A stretch of DNA of 64,000 nucleotides from Corydoras sp. C115 (Eukaryota; Chordata; Actinopteri; Siluriformes; Callichthyidae). Below, piece by piece: positions 59,901 to 63,610 of the stretch (the stretch's first letter is position 1; each line of letters begins with the position of its first letter). Location: the NCBI GenBank assembly GCA_019802505.1, contig JAFMOC010000007.1, forward strand, positions 1 through 64,000, in the 5' to 3' direction. The notes below the pieces were generated by a model. That model saw nothing but the letters and a program-made list of their open reading frames with translations. It ran no database searches and was not told where the DNA came from. Position numbers and translations under genes: made by a program.

Positions 59901-61801
59901 ACGTGCCCGCCGAGGTCCAGCCAGCGCGCGTGCCCGCCGAGGTCCAGCCAGCGCGCGAGCCCATCCCGCGGCCCAGGGGCGTCACGCCGCCCATCCCGCG
60001 GCCCAGGGGCGTCACGCCGCCCATCCCGCGGCCCAGGGGCGTCACGCCGCCCATCCCGCGGCCCAGGGGCGTCACGCCGCCCATCCCGCGGCCCCGGGGC
60101 GTCACGCCGCCCATCCCGCGGCCCAGGGGCGTCACGCCGCCCATCCCGCGGCCCAGGGGCGTCACGCCGCCCATCCCGCGGCCGAGGTGCGTCACGCCGC
60201 CCATCCCGCGGCCCAGGGGTCCGAGCGTCGTCCAGCCCGAGGTCGAGGGTCCGCGCGCCGTCCAGCCCGCCGTCAGGGGGCGTCCGCCTCGCCACGCCTC
60301 ACGCCCCGCCGCCAGGGGGCGTCCGCCTCGCCACGCCGCCAGGGGGCGTCCGCCTCGCCACGCCGCACGCCCCGCCGCCAGGGGGCGTCCGCCTCGCCAC
60401 GCCGCCAGGGGGCGTCCACCTCGCCACGCCGCTCGCCCCGCCGCCAGGGGCCGCCCGCCTCGCCACGCCGCCAGGGGGCGTCCGCCTCGCCACGCCGCCA
60501 GGGGGCGTCCTCCGGACCACGCCGCCCGTGAGCGTCCACCTGACCCTGCAGCAAGAGGGCGGGGTCCATTCCTCGCCCAACGTGGGCGGCCACCGGACCA
60601 CGCAGTAGGAGGGCGTGGCCCAGTCCTGATCCGCCACGGGCGGCCACCTGACCTCGCAGCCGGAGGCCGTCCGCAGCTCCGCGTCCGTAGAAGGCACCTT
60701 CCACACCGCGCCCGCAGAGGGCGTCCACCCCGACACAGGACCCAAGGACGTGTCACACGCCTCCCCCGCAGAGGGCGTCCACCGGAGGGCGCCTATCGAG
60801 CCCGACTTAGGAGGGGCGGACGACCCCTCCCACCCCCCCAGGACTGTTTTTTGGGATTGTCTTGGTCGCGTCCCCACGTTACGCGACCGTAAGGGCAGGG
60901 GTAGTGTAACGGGTGCCTAGGGCACCCGTTCCTCGACCGTTGTGTGTGGGTGTTTTTGGTTTCTGTGTTTATGTGCCTGTGTTTAGTTAATTAGCTGTCT
61001 TGTGTAGGTCTTTTTAGTTAATTAGTTTCGCGGGTTCGTTGGGTGGTTGTGTGCACGTGGTGTGATATGTCAGGGTATTTAGTTCCGGGGTTTTAGGTCT
61101 TCCGTGCGCGTCTTTGTGGGTTTTATGTCACTTTGTCCTTTTTTCCTGTATGTTTGGTGTTTTTGCACCTTGAATAAATATTCCTGTATTTGTTCTACCT
61201 GCGTGCCTGGCTCCCTTCTGCGCGTTAGAGCGCCGCGGCTCTGCGCTATATTTGCGCAGCCGCGTTTAAATCCCAGGTGGGCATCGTGACACTGTACGAG
61301 TGTGTGCCCAGTGATGGTTTGGCACACTCTCCTGGGTGTATGTGTCCAGCAACTGAAGCATTCTCCCGTTGATGGGCACAGGGAACCCCCCCCGCAAACA
61401 TAGTAGAGGATTAAGCAGAAGATAATATATAATAAACAAATAATTAAACCAGTAACATAATTTTTTTGCTTAATTTGTGACTTGGTATAAAGGTGTATTT
61501 GTGTGTTTGAGGAGGAAACCCACGCGGACACAGGGAGAACATGGAAACTCCACCCAGATGGGGATTCGAACCGGGAAATAGAATTTATTATGAGATACAT
61601 TATATATCTGATATATAATTTAGGTGATAAAATCAATGTTAAGTATATACCATATAAAATCTTTGCAGTGGAAACAAAAGGTGGGCTGCTTCAGGAACGT
61701 GGACATAAATTTGTGTCCATTGACCTGATGGACTCGTCGTCTTACAGCCCGCTGCCTTTTCCTGCAAAACTCTTTATATGTGGGTGGAGTCACTGTTTCG
61801 T
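29977..61801 (-). CDS. Protein kinase C eta (prkch), twelve 3' coding exons
   Basis: Minus-strand gene for a novel-type, diacylglycerol-activated and calcium-independent Ser/Thr kinase of the AGC group. Twelve exons total 1,628 bp, about 541 codons plus stop, with consistent splice phases. Domain order: pseudosubstrate RQRAVRRRVHQ, C1A, C1B (NVAPNCGVNNVELA), kinase domain (GKGSFGK, AVKVLKK, YRDLKLDN split by an intron, DFG, APE), turn motif VLTPIED and hydrophobic motif FQDFSF. Choice of eta over epsilon rests on GHAPFEAENEDDLFE, NVLLDRDGHCKLADFGMCKE and the C1B end, which follow eta as I remember it. Mammalian eta has about 683 residues, so the N-terminal C2-like domain (about 140 residues) should lie beyond 61801 to the right, probably outside the window. 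No disabling mutation was seen. Confidence 0.95.
30178..31090 (-). repeat. Degenerate L2-type LINE 3' part
   Basis: Starts with the L2 tail (CATTTACATTTAGTCATTTAGCAG, within the 20-base phrase CATTTAGTCATTTAGCAGAT). Minus-strand similarity reaches the YADD region (TCATCAGCATAGCAGTAGG). Many stops. It lies in the last prkch intron. Confidence 0.8.
31200..31345 (+). repeat. Fragment of an unclassified fish repeat
   Basis: CCCGGCCGCTCAAGGAGGAT matches, inverted, the repeat at 40585-40770. Confidence 0.5.
31346..32090 (-). pseudogene. Tc1-like transposase, degenerate
   Basis: Minus-strand pieces include the N-terminal helix-turn-helix (ATGGCTAAGACCAAAGATCT at about 32040), SDDTKIELFGF, and PGGGSIMFWGCFSANGTGRL with CIKEWMTGAMYCEILGNNLL at 31580-31440. 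These are hallmark Tc1 phrases. Several frameshifts are present. The terminal inverted repeats were not located. Confidence 0.88.
32190..32336 (-). CDS. prkch exon (kinase C-lobe end)
   Basis: 147 bp, 49 codons, phase 0 on both sides, donor GTAAGA, acceptor TACAG. Begins FLIKNPSKRLGCVVTDGGEK and ends RELEPPFKPHI, the end of the kinase C-lobe and start of the AGC tail. Confidence 0.96.
32337..33545. other. prkch intron, AT-rich
   Basis: AT-rich. 32950-33480 has mobile-element-like character (TCTATTGGATGAGAATCT near the left and AACCAATCAAATTTCAGC inside) but no firm assignment. Confidence 0.4.
33546..33904 (+). repeat. tRNA-derived SINE copy
   Basis: CTTAGTGGTTAGAACATTCG (A box side), GGTTCGAATCCC (B box), the CCACAGTCCAAAAACATA core and a GAATGAATTC tail. 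Diverged copy. Confidence 0.85.
34052..34240 (-). CDS. prkch exon (kinase, helices F-G)
   Basis: 189 bp, 63 codons, acceptor GTGTGTGCAG, donor GTGAGT. Contains EMLYGPSVDWWALGVLLYEM and GHAPFEAENEDDLFESI. It joins APE of the upstream exon to ILKEM and ends ILKS before FLIK. Confidence 0.97.
34241..34921. other. prkch intron sequence with (TA)n
   Basis: (TA)n at about 34327-34347. Otherwise no feature recognised. Confidence 0.45.
34922..35273 (-). repeat. Near-complete tRNA-derived SINE
   Basis: Full-length-looking copy with the (ATTC)n tail at 34922, GTCGCGGTGGGGTTCCCCAT, the core, GGGATTCGAACCGGGAATCC and CTAACCACTAAGCCACCGTG at the tRNA end. Confidence 0.92.
35456..36346 (-). mobile_element. 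Non-autonomous hAT-like element
   Basis: Ends TAGGGCGGCAAC and GTTGCAGCCCTA with subterminal ATCGATTAATCG-like motifs. The interior matches, inverted, the element at 42848-44070. An L2 tail fragment lies at about 35565-35640. No clear 8-bp duplication; the right side has a repeated GTTGTTGTTGCAG. Confidence 0.78.
36352..36566 (+). repeat. Possible short LTR fragment
   Basis: Contains AGCAATAAAGCC and ends CGTCTCGCTACA, an LTR-like 3' end. No target duplication found. Confidence 0.3.
36822..37690 (-). repeat. Probable 3' LTR of gypsy chromovirus
   Basis: Plus strand TGTTATGAGTTG to GAGACCCTAACA, 869 bp with TG...CA ends. A minus-strand polypurine tract (AGAGGGGGGAGTTC) immediately precedes it. 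No second LTR to compare. Confidence 0.7.
37590..38006 (-). pseudogene. Chromovirus integrase C-terminus with chromodomain
   Basis: 138-codon ORF. HPTFHVSQLRPF is the end of the integrase core extension, then VRRILDVRKV, YLVDWEGYGPEEQCWVPARH, a clear chromodomain with the W-E-x-Y-x-P-E-E-x-x-W pattern. Chromodomains direct such elements to chromatin marks. The ORF runs into the LTR. Confidence 0.88.
38030..38801 (-). pseudogene. Chromovirus integrase core
   Basis: Contains a zinc-finger part (HPGAMRTYKFIQQRFWWPGM, ending CAIWAKNKH) and catalytic pieces HLALDFVTGLP and HGLPVDLVSDLGPQF (DRGPQF altered to DLGPQF). MSPFEAQFGYP follows in another frame at about 38164. Frameshifted after about 38300. 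Confidence 0.85.
39000..39430 (-). pseudogene. Chromovirus RNase H remnant
   Basis: Minus-strand reading holds VEGDASDVGVGAVLSQR (first catalytic Asp) and SHRLSPAERDKELLAVKLAL, the typical Ty3/gypsy RNase H core, then the FLVWRDPKNL and NSRQARWALFFERF region in a 75-codon ORF at 39166-38939. Stops intervene. Confidence 0.82.
39571..39780 (-). pseudogene. Chromovirus RT fragment with altered active site
   Basis: YEYLVMPFGFSNAPAVFQRF is the RT palm. It is followed by RYTFVYLDLGV, where the YLDD box reads YLDL, then a frameshift. Downstream there is a small in-place repeat of CAGCTGCTCCTCCAACTC. Confidence 0.85.
39781..40584. other. prkch intron, unassigned
   Basis: AT-rich, no gene or repeat recognised. 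Confidence 0.4.
40585..40770 (-). repeat. Fragment of an unclassified fish repeat
   Basis: CATTGTCACAAAGCAGCTTT and CATCCTCCTTGAGTGGCCGG are phrases common in teleost genomes. Related, inverted, to 31200-31345. Confidence 0.5.
40903..41561. mobile_element. hAT (Charlie-like) element with SINE inside
   Basis: Ends CAGGGGTGCCCA and GAGCACCCCTG. Flanks GCCTAGGT (40895-40902) and GGCTAGGT (41562-41569) match at 7 of 8 positions, an 8-bp duplication as in hAT. No transposase ORF. A SINE (41168-41452) sits within it. Confidence 0.8.
41168..41452 (-). repeat. tRNA-derived SINE inside hAT-like element
   Basis: (CATC)n tail, the core CCACCCAGATTGGGATTCG and CTAACCACTAAGCCATTGTG. Part of the middle is deleted and has a C-rich run. 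Confidence 0.87.
41570..42190 (+). repeat. L2-type LINE 3' end
   Basis: Plus-strand open segments encode the L2 C-terminus (LHWLSVAALIQYKSLTLAYR and AKWWNDLPNPVRKAESLNSF). The tail is GATAAAAGCGTCTGCTAAAT and (AAATGT)n. A 23-bp A run interrupts it near 42020. Confidence 0.87.
42191..42563 (+). repeat. LTR-like sequence (same family as 26166)
   Basis: Contains ATTAATAAACG and ends GAGATTTCCTAACA. The last ~85 bp match 26166-26262 inverted. The left end is uncertain and no target duplication was found. Confidence 0.6.
42699..42720. repeat. (TTTAG)n microsatellite
   Basis: Four to five TTTAG units. Confidence 0.8.
42848..44070 (+). mobile_element. Non-autonomous hAT element with 8-bp duplication
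   Basis: Terminal repeats TAGGGCTGCAAC and GTTGCAGCCCTA. An exact ATTGCAAC duplication lies at 42840-42847 and 44071-44078. It is 1,223 bp without a transposase frame. Subterminal CGATT motifs are abundant, and an L2 tail fragment lies at about 43925-43975. Orientation on the strand is arbitrary. Confidence 0.93.
44079..45135. other. prkch intron with hAT fragments
   Basis: Fragments such as ATCGATACATCCGATAAG at 44615 and AGGGGTGTAACGGTACG at 44936 suggest broken hAT ends. No gene. Confidence 0.45.
45136..45274 (-). CDS. prkch exon (catalytic loop to APE)
   Basis: 139 bp, acceptor GTGCAG, donor GTAAGT. Encodes DLKLDNVLLDRDGHCKLADF, GMCKEG, then TTGTFCGTPDYIAPE. It carries the DFG Asp and the activation-loop Thr that PDK1 would phosphorylate. 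The Arg of YRD is split with the upstream exon. Confidence 0.97.
45290..45341. repeat. (CA)n microsatellite
   Basis: Long CA run 16 bp from the exon boundary at 45274. Confidence 0.95.
45420..45460. repeat. (GT)n with G9 run
   Basis: GT repeat followed by GGGGGGGGG, inside the short intron between two kinase exons. Confidence 0.9.
45509..45663 (-). CDS. prkch exon (hinge to catalytic loop)
   Basis: 155 bp, acceptor TTCCAG. Encodes DRLFFVMEFVNGGDLMFHIQ, RKFEENRARFYAAEISSALI and HGKGIIY, ending AG of the split Arg. The donor is GTCTAT, a weak match to GTRAGT, but no other position keeps the frame. Confidence 0.96.
45779..45909 (+). repeat. SINE 3' fragment
   Basis: TCTGCCCAGCACCCTGAAAC, TCCCCTGGATGGGCATGG and a GAATGAATAAAT tail; the tRNA part is absent. 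Confidence 0.75.
46035..48560 (+). mobile_element. Non-LTR retrotransposon (LINE), broken, SINE inside
   Basis: Segments in order are: a C-terminal-like piece (46120-46340) and a linker piece (to 46484); a SINE (46565-46845); FWKNWN, DGEIWTEHFQSLYK (46930-47030); RT with YRSICVNSNLGKLFCSIINS, IGFLPNYRTTDHIYTLHTLI and ACFIDLKKAFDSISHE (47195-47605); YADDLVLLSPTAQGLQQNLD (47886-47950); and a C-terminus TELHFLTKCNKYTEIRDQYY (48140-48344). The 3' end is ATGCAAATAAAGC near 48530. Frames are broken by deletion and frameshift. I do not assign the clade firmly; it is not L2. Confidence 0.85.
46565..46845 (+). repeat. tRNA-derived SINE inserted in LINE
   Basis: GGCACGGTGGCTTAGTGGTT, CGGTTCGAATCCCCATCTGG, the core and a (GAAT)n tail. 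3' region shortened. Confidence 0.92.
48600..48645. repeat. (CA)n microsatellite
   Basis: CA run next to the LINE 3' end. GAGTGACCAAATC occurs at 48341 and again at 48553. Confidence 0.9.
48676..49019 (+). repeat. Near-complete tRNA-derived SINE
   Basis: Begins GGTGGCACGGTGGCTTAGTG with A and B boxes (the B box altered to AGTTCAAAGCC), the core, TGGCGCCCTGTCCTGGGTGT and a GAATGAATG tail. ATTGAATTGAG on both sides may be its target duplication. Confidence 0.92.
49240..49413 (-). CDS. prkch exon (kinase N-lobe)
   Basis: 174 bp, 58 codons, phase 0, donor GTAAGA, acceptor GGTTAAG. Begins VMLTQLNNSEHVFAVKVLKK with the ATP-binding Lys and continues DVILQDDDVECTMTEKRVLA. Confidence 0.96.
49414..50230. 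other. prkch intron with hAT-like debris
   Basis: ACGGTTCGGTTCACATCGTG near 49600 is typical of hAT subterminal sequence. No gene. Confidence 0.4.
50231..51020 (+). pseudogene. L1/Tx1-like LINE endonuclease fragment joined to 3' end
   Basis: 50470-50690 reads KADIVFLQETHMDNSDHPKL and RSRGVAILIKNGTQLS, the endonuclease motif region (QETH, RGVAIL). From about 50750 the sequence looks like a LINE 3' region ending TCTCAATAAAAAAATG. ORF2 reverse transcriptase is missing, so the middle is deleted. Confidence 0.75.
51021..52273. other. prkch intron, hAT-like end and unassigned DNA
   Basis: 51300-51390 (ATGCGTCGACACAAGTTG to TTGCCCCAGCCCTA) looks like a hAT end. No gene was recognised in the rest. 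Confidence 0.4.
52274..52405 (-). CDS. prkch exon (V3 hinge and Gly-rich loop)
   Basis: 132 bp, 44 codons, acceptor GGTTCAG, donor GTGAGG. Begins STVESSGHRSSVKENMSPKK (variable hinge) and ends FAFLQVLGKGSFGK, the nucleotide-binding glycine loop. Confidence 0.95.
52535..53130 (-). repeat. L2-type LINE 3' fragment
   Basis: TTTACATTTAGCAGACACTT tail, then coding-strand similarity on minus with many stops (GACCAGCAAGCAATAAATTA at the far end). Same kind as 30178-31090. Confidence 0.78.
53131..53722. other. prkch intron, unassigned
   Basis: AT-rich, no repeat recognised. Confidence 0.4.
53723..53856 (-). CDS. prkch exon (second half of C1B)
   Basis: 134 bp, acceptor TTTTTTTAG, donor GTATGT. Encodes CKMNIHIRCKGNVAPNCGVN, NVELANRLAEMGLQPGG and the start of the hinge. 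The His/Cys ligands complete the C1B zinc finger that binds diacylglycerol. Confidence 0.96.
54130..54182. repeat. (GT)n microsatellite
   Basis: Long GT run 12 bp from the prkch exon at 54195. Confidence 0.95.
54195..54324 (-). CDS. prkch exon (first half of C1B)
   Basis: 130 bp, acceptor TTTGCAG, donor GTAAGC. Encodes FSINVPHKFSVHNYKVPTFC, DHCGSLLWGLVKQGLHC. The donor was placed so that the split codon gives Ile before CKMN, as in the family. Confidence 0.95.
54325..54950. other. prkch intron, unassigned
   Basis: 54600-54760 shows a phrase typical of a fish repeat (CATTTTATTAGGTACACCT) but no clear element. Confidence 0.4.
54957..55085. repeat. (TA)n and imperfect AT palindrome
   Basis: About 70 bp of pure TA followed by TATTGATAATATTATAATAT-type sequence. 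Likely to form cruciforms and to vary in length. Confidence 0.93.
55145..55585. mobile_element. Short non-autonomous hAT-like element
   Basis: GGCTCTCAAACTGTGGTAC at the left and GTATGAGAACCTCTGGTC at the right form imperfect inverted ends. The interior lacks coding potential. No clear duplication. Confidence 0.5.
55682..55764 (-). CDS. prkch exon (end of C1A)
   Basis: 83 bp, acceptor CACCAG, donor GTAAGA. Encodes CTCVVHKRCHQLVVTVCPRM, KKSSNEQ. Completes C1A (HxxC...C ligands). Confidence 0.95.
55765..56025. other. prkch intron, unassigned
   Basis: AT-rich, nothing recognised. Confidence 0.4.
56026..56236 (+). repeat. tRNA-derived SINE, shortened
   Basis: GTGGTGGTTAGTACGTTTGT, GGTTTGAATCCCATTCTGGG, the core and a GAATGAATAAAT tail. 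Middle region deleted; CCATGTTCCATGTTCCATG is a local triplication. Confidence 0.82.
56237..56840. other. prkch intron, unassigned
   Basis: AT-rich, nothing recognised. Confidence 0.4.
56850..56920. repeat. (GT)n microsatellite
   Basis: About 70 bp of GT directly next to the 35-bp prkch exon. Confidence 0.95.
56927..56961 (-). CDS. prkch 35-bp micro-exon (C1A)
   Basis: Acceptor GGTTTTAG, donor GTAGGA. Encodes the middle of C1A, VFGKQGYQCQ, with split Gly-side and Val codons at its ends. Both flanking phases fit, and the residue order matches the family (FIWGVFGKQGYQCQVCTCVV). Confidence 0.95.
57230..57600 (+). pseudogene. Rex/CR1-like LINE C-terminal fragment
   Basis: Broken plus-strand similarity: NRLDKLIRKSFRTIAGW, AAPSVMGHPSVL, KDNRLHSNSVFF. 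It matches the end of fish Rex-type LINE proteins. Its tail resumes at 57915 after a SINE. Confidence 0.65.
57606..57911 (-). repeat. tRNA-derived SINE inside LINE fragment
   Basis: GGGGTTCTCCATGCCCATCC, ATGGGGCAATTTAGAACATT and GTGCTAAGCACTAAGCCACC. It separates the LINE coding remnant from its tail. Confidence 0.88.
57912..58035 (+). repeat. LINE 3' tail after SINE
   Basis: AATTGTGGGACCAATAAAGA then TATATCTTATCTTA, the Rex-type LINE ending. Confidence 0.7.
58245..58454 (+). repeat. SINE 5' part, split by LTR element
   Basis: CATGGTGGCTCAGTGGTTAG, GGTTCAAATCCC and the core up to GTGTGTCTGTA. The remainder lies at 61297-61432 beyond the inserted LTR element. Confidence 0.9.
58455..58841 (+). 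repeat. 5' LTR of non-autonomous element
   Basis: 387 bp with TG...CA ends. TTGAATAAATATTCC is the likely polyadenylation signal, and a GGTGCCTAGGGCACC palindrome lies at the left end. Confidence 0.95.
59013..59270 (+). CDS. Small ORF, acidic N-terminus and Arg-rich C-terminus
   Basis: 85 residues from ATG 59013 (an in-frame ATG also exists at 58965). It begins MAEWSDSDEEGLWRVGFEAL, contains ISDDEAGEPYLYGHILPVHT and ends RHRRRARRRRGLKP. The basic tail could bind nucleic acid, and the acidic head could bind a protein. No family is recognised; a reduced gag-like role is a guess. Confidence 0.45.
   Translation: MAEWSDSDEEGLWRVGFEALCAEENLDIVQISDDEAGEPYLYGHILPVHTLRNTEEFWTEGPVRFVKPPVARHRRRARRRRGLKP
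59480..60892 (+). CDS. Long repeat ORF, Pro/Ala/Arg-rich
   Basis: 470 codons without a stop. Residues about 25-155 are nine-residue units like VPAEVRAAC. About 160-245 are ten-residue units like IPRPRGVTPP. About 270-360 are nine-residue units like ARGRPPRHA, and then a less regular Arg/Pro-rich tail. Because 27- and 30-bp units are multiples of three, other frames (for example 59323-60531 and 59406-60608) are also open; the coding frame is therefore uncertain. The predicted product would be disordered. No known domain. Confidence 0.35.
   Translation: MFGRCGGGLYVLCSGWSAGDGVPEVPAEVMPARVPAEVLPACVPAEVRAACVPAEVRAACVPAEVLPACVPAKVRAACVPAKVLPACVPAEVRAACVPAEVRAACVPAEVRAACVPAEVRAACVPAEVRPACVPAEVRPAYVPAEVQPARVPAEVQPAREPIPRPRGVTPPIPRPRGVTPPIPRPRGVTPPIPRPRGVTPPIPRPRGVTPPIPRPRGVTPPIPRPRGVTPPIPRPRCVTPPIPRPRGPSVVQPEVEGPRAVQPAVRGRPPRHASRPAARGRPPRHAARGRPPRHAARPAARGRPPRHAARGRPPRHAARPAARGRPPRHAARGRPPRHAARGRPPDHAARERPPDPAARGRGPFLAQRGRPPDHAVGGRGPVLIRHGRPPDLAAGGRPQLRVRRRHLPHRARRGRPPRHRTQGRVTRLPRRGRPPEGAYRARLRRGGRPLPPPQDCFLGLSWSRPHVTRP
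59590..59960 (+). repeat. 27-bp tandem repeat block A
   Basis: About 13 units of GAGGTCCGCGCAGCCTGCG plus GTGCCCGC, with AAGGTC and CTCCCAGCC variants. Confidence 0.95.
59960..60222 (+). repeat. 30-bp tandem repeat block B
   Basis: About 9 units of CCCATCCCGCGGCCCAGG plus GGCGTCACGCCG, nearly identical to each other. Confidence 0.95.
60265..60525 (+). repeat. 27-bp tandem repeat block C
   Basis: Units of CGCCAGGGGGCGTCCGCC plus TCGCCACGC, with longer compound units containing GCACGCCCCGCC. Confidence 0.93.
60905..61291 (+). repeat. 3' LTR of non-autonomous element
   Basis: Differs from 58455-58841 at TTAGTTTCGC (for TTAGCTTCGC) and CGCGGGTTCG (for CGCGTGTTCG). Confidence 0.95.
61297..61432 (+). 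repeat. SINE 3' part, continuation of split copy
   Basis: Resumes at CGAGTGTGTGCCCAGTGATG and runs to AGGATTAAGCAGAAGATAAT. Confidence 0.88.
61509..61577 (-). repeat. SINE fragment
   Basis: GAGGAAACCCACGCGGACAC to GGGGATTCGAACCGGGAA, a 69-bp core/B-box piece 74 bp from the prkch C1A exon. Confidence 0.8.
61651..61801 (-). CDS. prkch exon (pseudosubstrate and first C1A half)
   Basis: 151 bp, acceptor TGATTTAG, donor GTATAT. Reads ETVTPPTYKEFCRKRQRAVR, RRVHQVNGHKFMSTFLKQPT, FCFHCKDFI. RQRAVRRRVHQ is the autoinhibitory pseudosubstrate, with Ala at the phospho-acceptor place. It starts in phase 2, so at least one more upstream exon exists. Confidence 0.95.
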
Positions 61802-62354
61802 CTAAATCAGAAAAAAAGAACATCAAAAGTTCCAAAAAAGTAAACAAAATTCACAGTTAAATTAATAGTTTCACCATGCTGTAAAAAATGCTGTAAAGTA
61901 ATGAAAAACACACTACAGTGAGTATGAAGAGTAGGAAATGCGCAAAAGTAGTGTAACCTGAGAGAGCAGCATATAGAATTTAATCTGATAAAAGAGCATC
62001 TACGTGAAAATGTCTAACATTTTTAAAAAGTGCGGGTTTTTTGAGCAGCACAGGTGTTTGGAGAAGTCGAAATCTTTTTGGGGAAAATTAGCTTGTCATT
62101 AGTTTACATTTGTGTATGTCAAACCAGAAGGTAAAAACAGGCGAACAAAAAGGTGCTATAATAAACACAACAATACTCTTTACATCCCTAATTAATAATA
62201 AAACTTTTACATTTTAAAAAAACATCACTGTTGCTTTCAGATTTTGTTGGCTTTCAATTAACCTTTTAATGAATTTCTACTTAATACATATTTTATTTAT
62301 ACAATTTGTTCTAATTACTTATAATTTAAATACTGTATAACTATATATATATGT
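61802..62354. other. prkch intron, AT-rich
   Basis: No exon of the C2-like domain and no repeat found. Confidence 0.45.
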
Positions 62355-62880
62355 CAACCCCCCCTTACCGGCCCGTGGGTCGTCAACGGAATATTGAATG
62401 GGCACACTGATTGCCCTGTCCCGGGGCTCCACCTCTCCTGGGGATTGTTTAAGACTTGGGCTGTCGCGGGACACGCGTGTTGGTACGTCTCCGATTGGGT
62501 CTTTGGCCGGCTTGTGATTGATGCTTTGCCCCACGTTAACTTTACCTCTATCCTTCATCTCAGTGACCTGGGCCTCCTATCCAGCGCTATGGACGTTTCA
62601 GTAGCACCAGAGCACCTACACCAGGGCTGATGGATCCCGGACCTGCGGTCTCCGCCCCTTCCTTTTGTTTGCTGCCTGCCGCGCTTTTTTGTTCTGGCGG
62701 GACTGCTAGGTGCCACTCGGGACCGCAGTGCCCATCCCGCGGCTTCTTCTGTTTATTCTGCTCCAGAGGTGTGCGAGGTGCAAAGTTGGCCATTGTCTCT
62801 TTAAAACTGGTGCTTACCTTGAACCCGACCCGTCTCGCCTCCGACCATCAACATCATGGCAATATAACTATCTATTTATA
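62355..62880. other. GC-rich island of unknown origin
   Basis: Sharp change from AT-rich flanks at CCCCCCTTACCGGCCCGTGG. Only short ORFs. It may be a retroelement untranslated region; not identified. Confidence 0.4.
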
Positions 62881-62982
62881 ATACTTTTAACTGCCCTGAA
62901 TCTAAAATATAAAAGACAACAGAGCATAAAAGTAAACAGAGCGCAGTATGTAAGTACATTAAGTGAGAGATAGCAGAATAGT

Positions 62983-63320
62983 TGTAACAGGTGCCTAGGG
63001 CTGTTCCTTATTTTGTTTAATTAGCTTTTGTTTTTGCAGTCGGCATTTAAGTTAATTAACTCATTTTGTTCATTGGTTTGTTTTGTGCACGTGGTCAGTT
63101 GTTTTGAGTATTTAGTTTCCGTGTTCCCCTTCCTCCGTGCACGTTGTTGTTTTTGTTGTCAGCTTGCCTTTCTTGTACCTCTTTGTGTTTTGGGTGTTCC
63201 ATCACCTTTAAATAAATTTTTCTGCTACCTGGTGTGCCTGGCTCCCTTCAGCACGTTAAGGCACTTCGGCTCTGCGCTTCCGCTGCGCAGCTGTTCTGAT
63301 CGAGGTAGGCGAGCGTGACA
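62983..63320 (+). repeat. Solo LTR, diverged relative of 58455 LTR
   Basis: TGTAACAGGTGCCTAGGG to GGCGAGCGTGACA, 338 bp, flanked by ATAGT at 62978-62982 and 63321-63325. Shares TGTAAC(A/G)GGTGCCTAGGG, TGTGCACGTGGT, TGCCTGGCTCCCTTC and GCGTGACA with the LTR at 58455. Contains TTTAAATAAATTTTTC. Confidence 0.9.
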
Positions 63321-63325
63321 ATAGT

Positions 63326-63610
63326 GTTGTAGAGTAGTGCAAAGTGAGAAAGAATGTGTTGATATAAAGAGAAAGGTGGCAAAGAAAGAGAAAATTAAAA
63401 AGGTCTGACGAAGATGCATGAAGCAAAGAGGAGCAGAATAAATTAAGAGACTGTAGTAGAGTAGAAGTGAGGTGTGCAAGAGAAAAGTTATCTAGGAGTA
63501 AGTAAGCACTAAAAGGTGAGAAAGAAATAGAAAATGTAAGAAAGAGAAAGTATGAGAAAGAAAAAGTGTGTTGGAGAAAGATAGACAAGGAGAAAGAGTA
63601 AGAGACCCAT
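63326..63610. repeat. Purine-rich low-complexity tract
   Basis: Plus strand dominated by GAAAGAGAAA-type motifs. Minus-strand ORFs here are Leu/Ser/Phe-rich artefacts. Confidence 0.7.

Larger units (their letters stand above)
58455..61291 (+). mobile_element. Young non-autonomous LTR retroelement with peptide-repeat ORF
   Basis: Two 387-bp LTRs (58455-58841 and 60905-61291) start TGTAACGGGTGCC, end CATCGTGACA and differ at two positions. CTGTA flanks the whole (58450-58454 and 61292-61296). The 2,063-bp GC-rich interior starts GAAAAGACGCGCCAACG, possibly a primer site, and ends with a purine-rich GTAAGGGCAGGGGTAG before the second LTR. No retroviral enzyme is recognised, so mobilisation would need a partner element. 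It interrupts a SINE in the prkch intron upstream of the micro-exon, opposite to the gene. LTR ends resemble Ty3/gypsy elements of fish; the family is not identified. Confidence 0.92.

Noticed and set aside
59519..60877. Long minus-strand ORFs of 150-285 codons in the LTR element
   Set aside because: They are antisense shadows of the GC-rich tandem repeats, whose period is a multiple of three.
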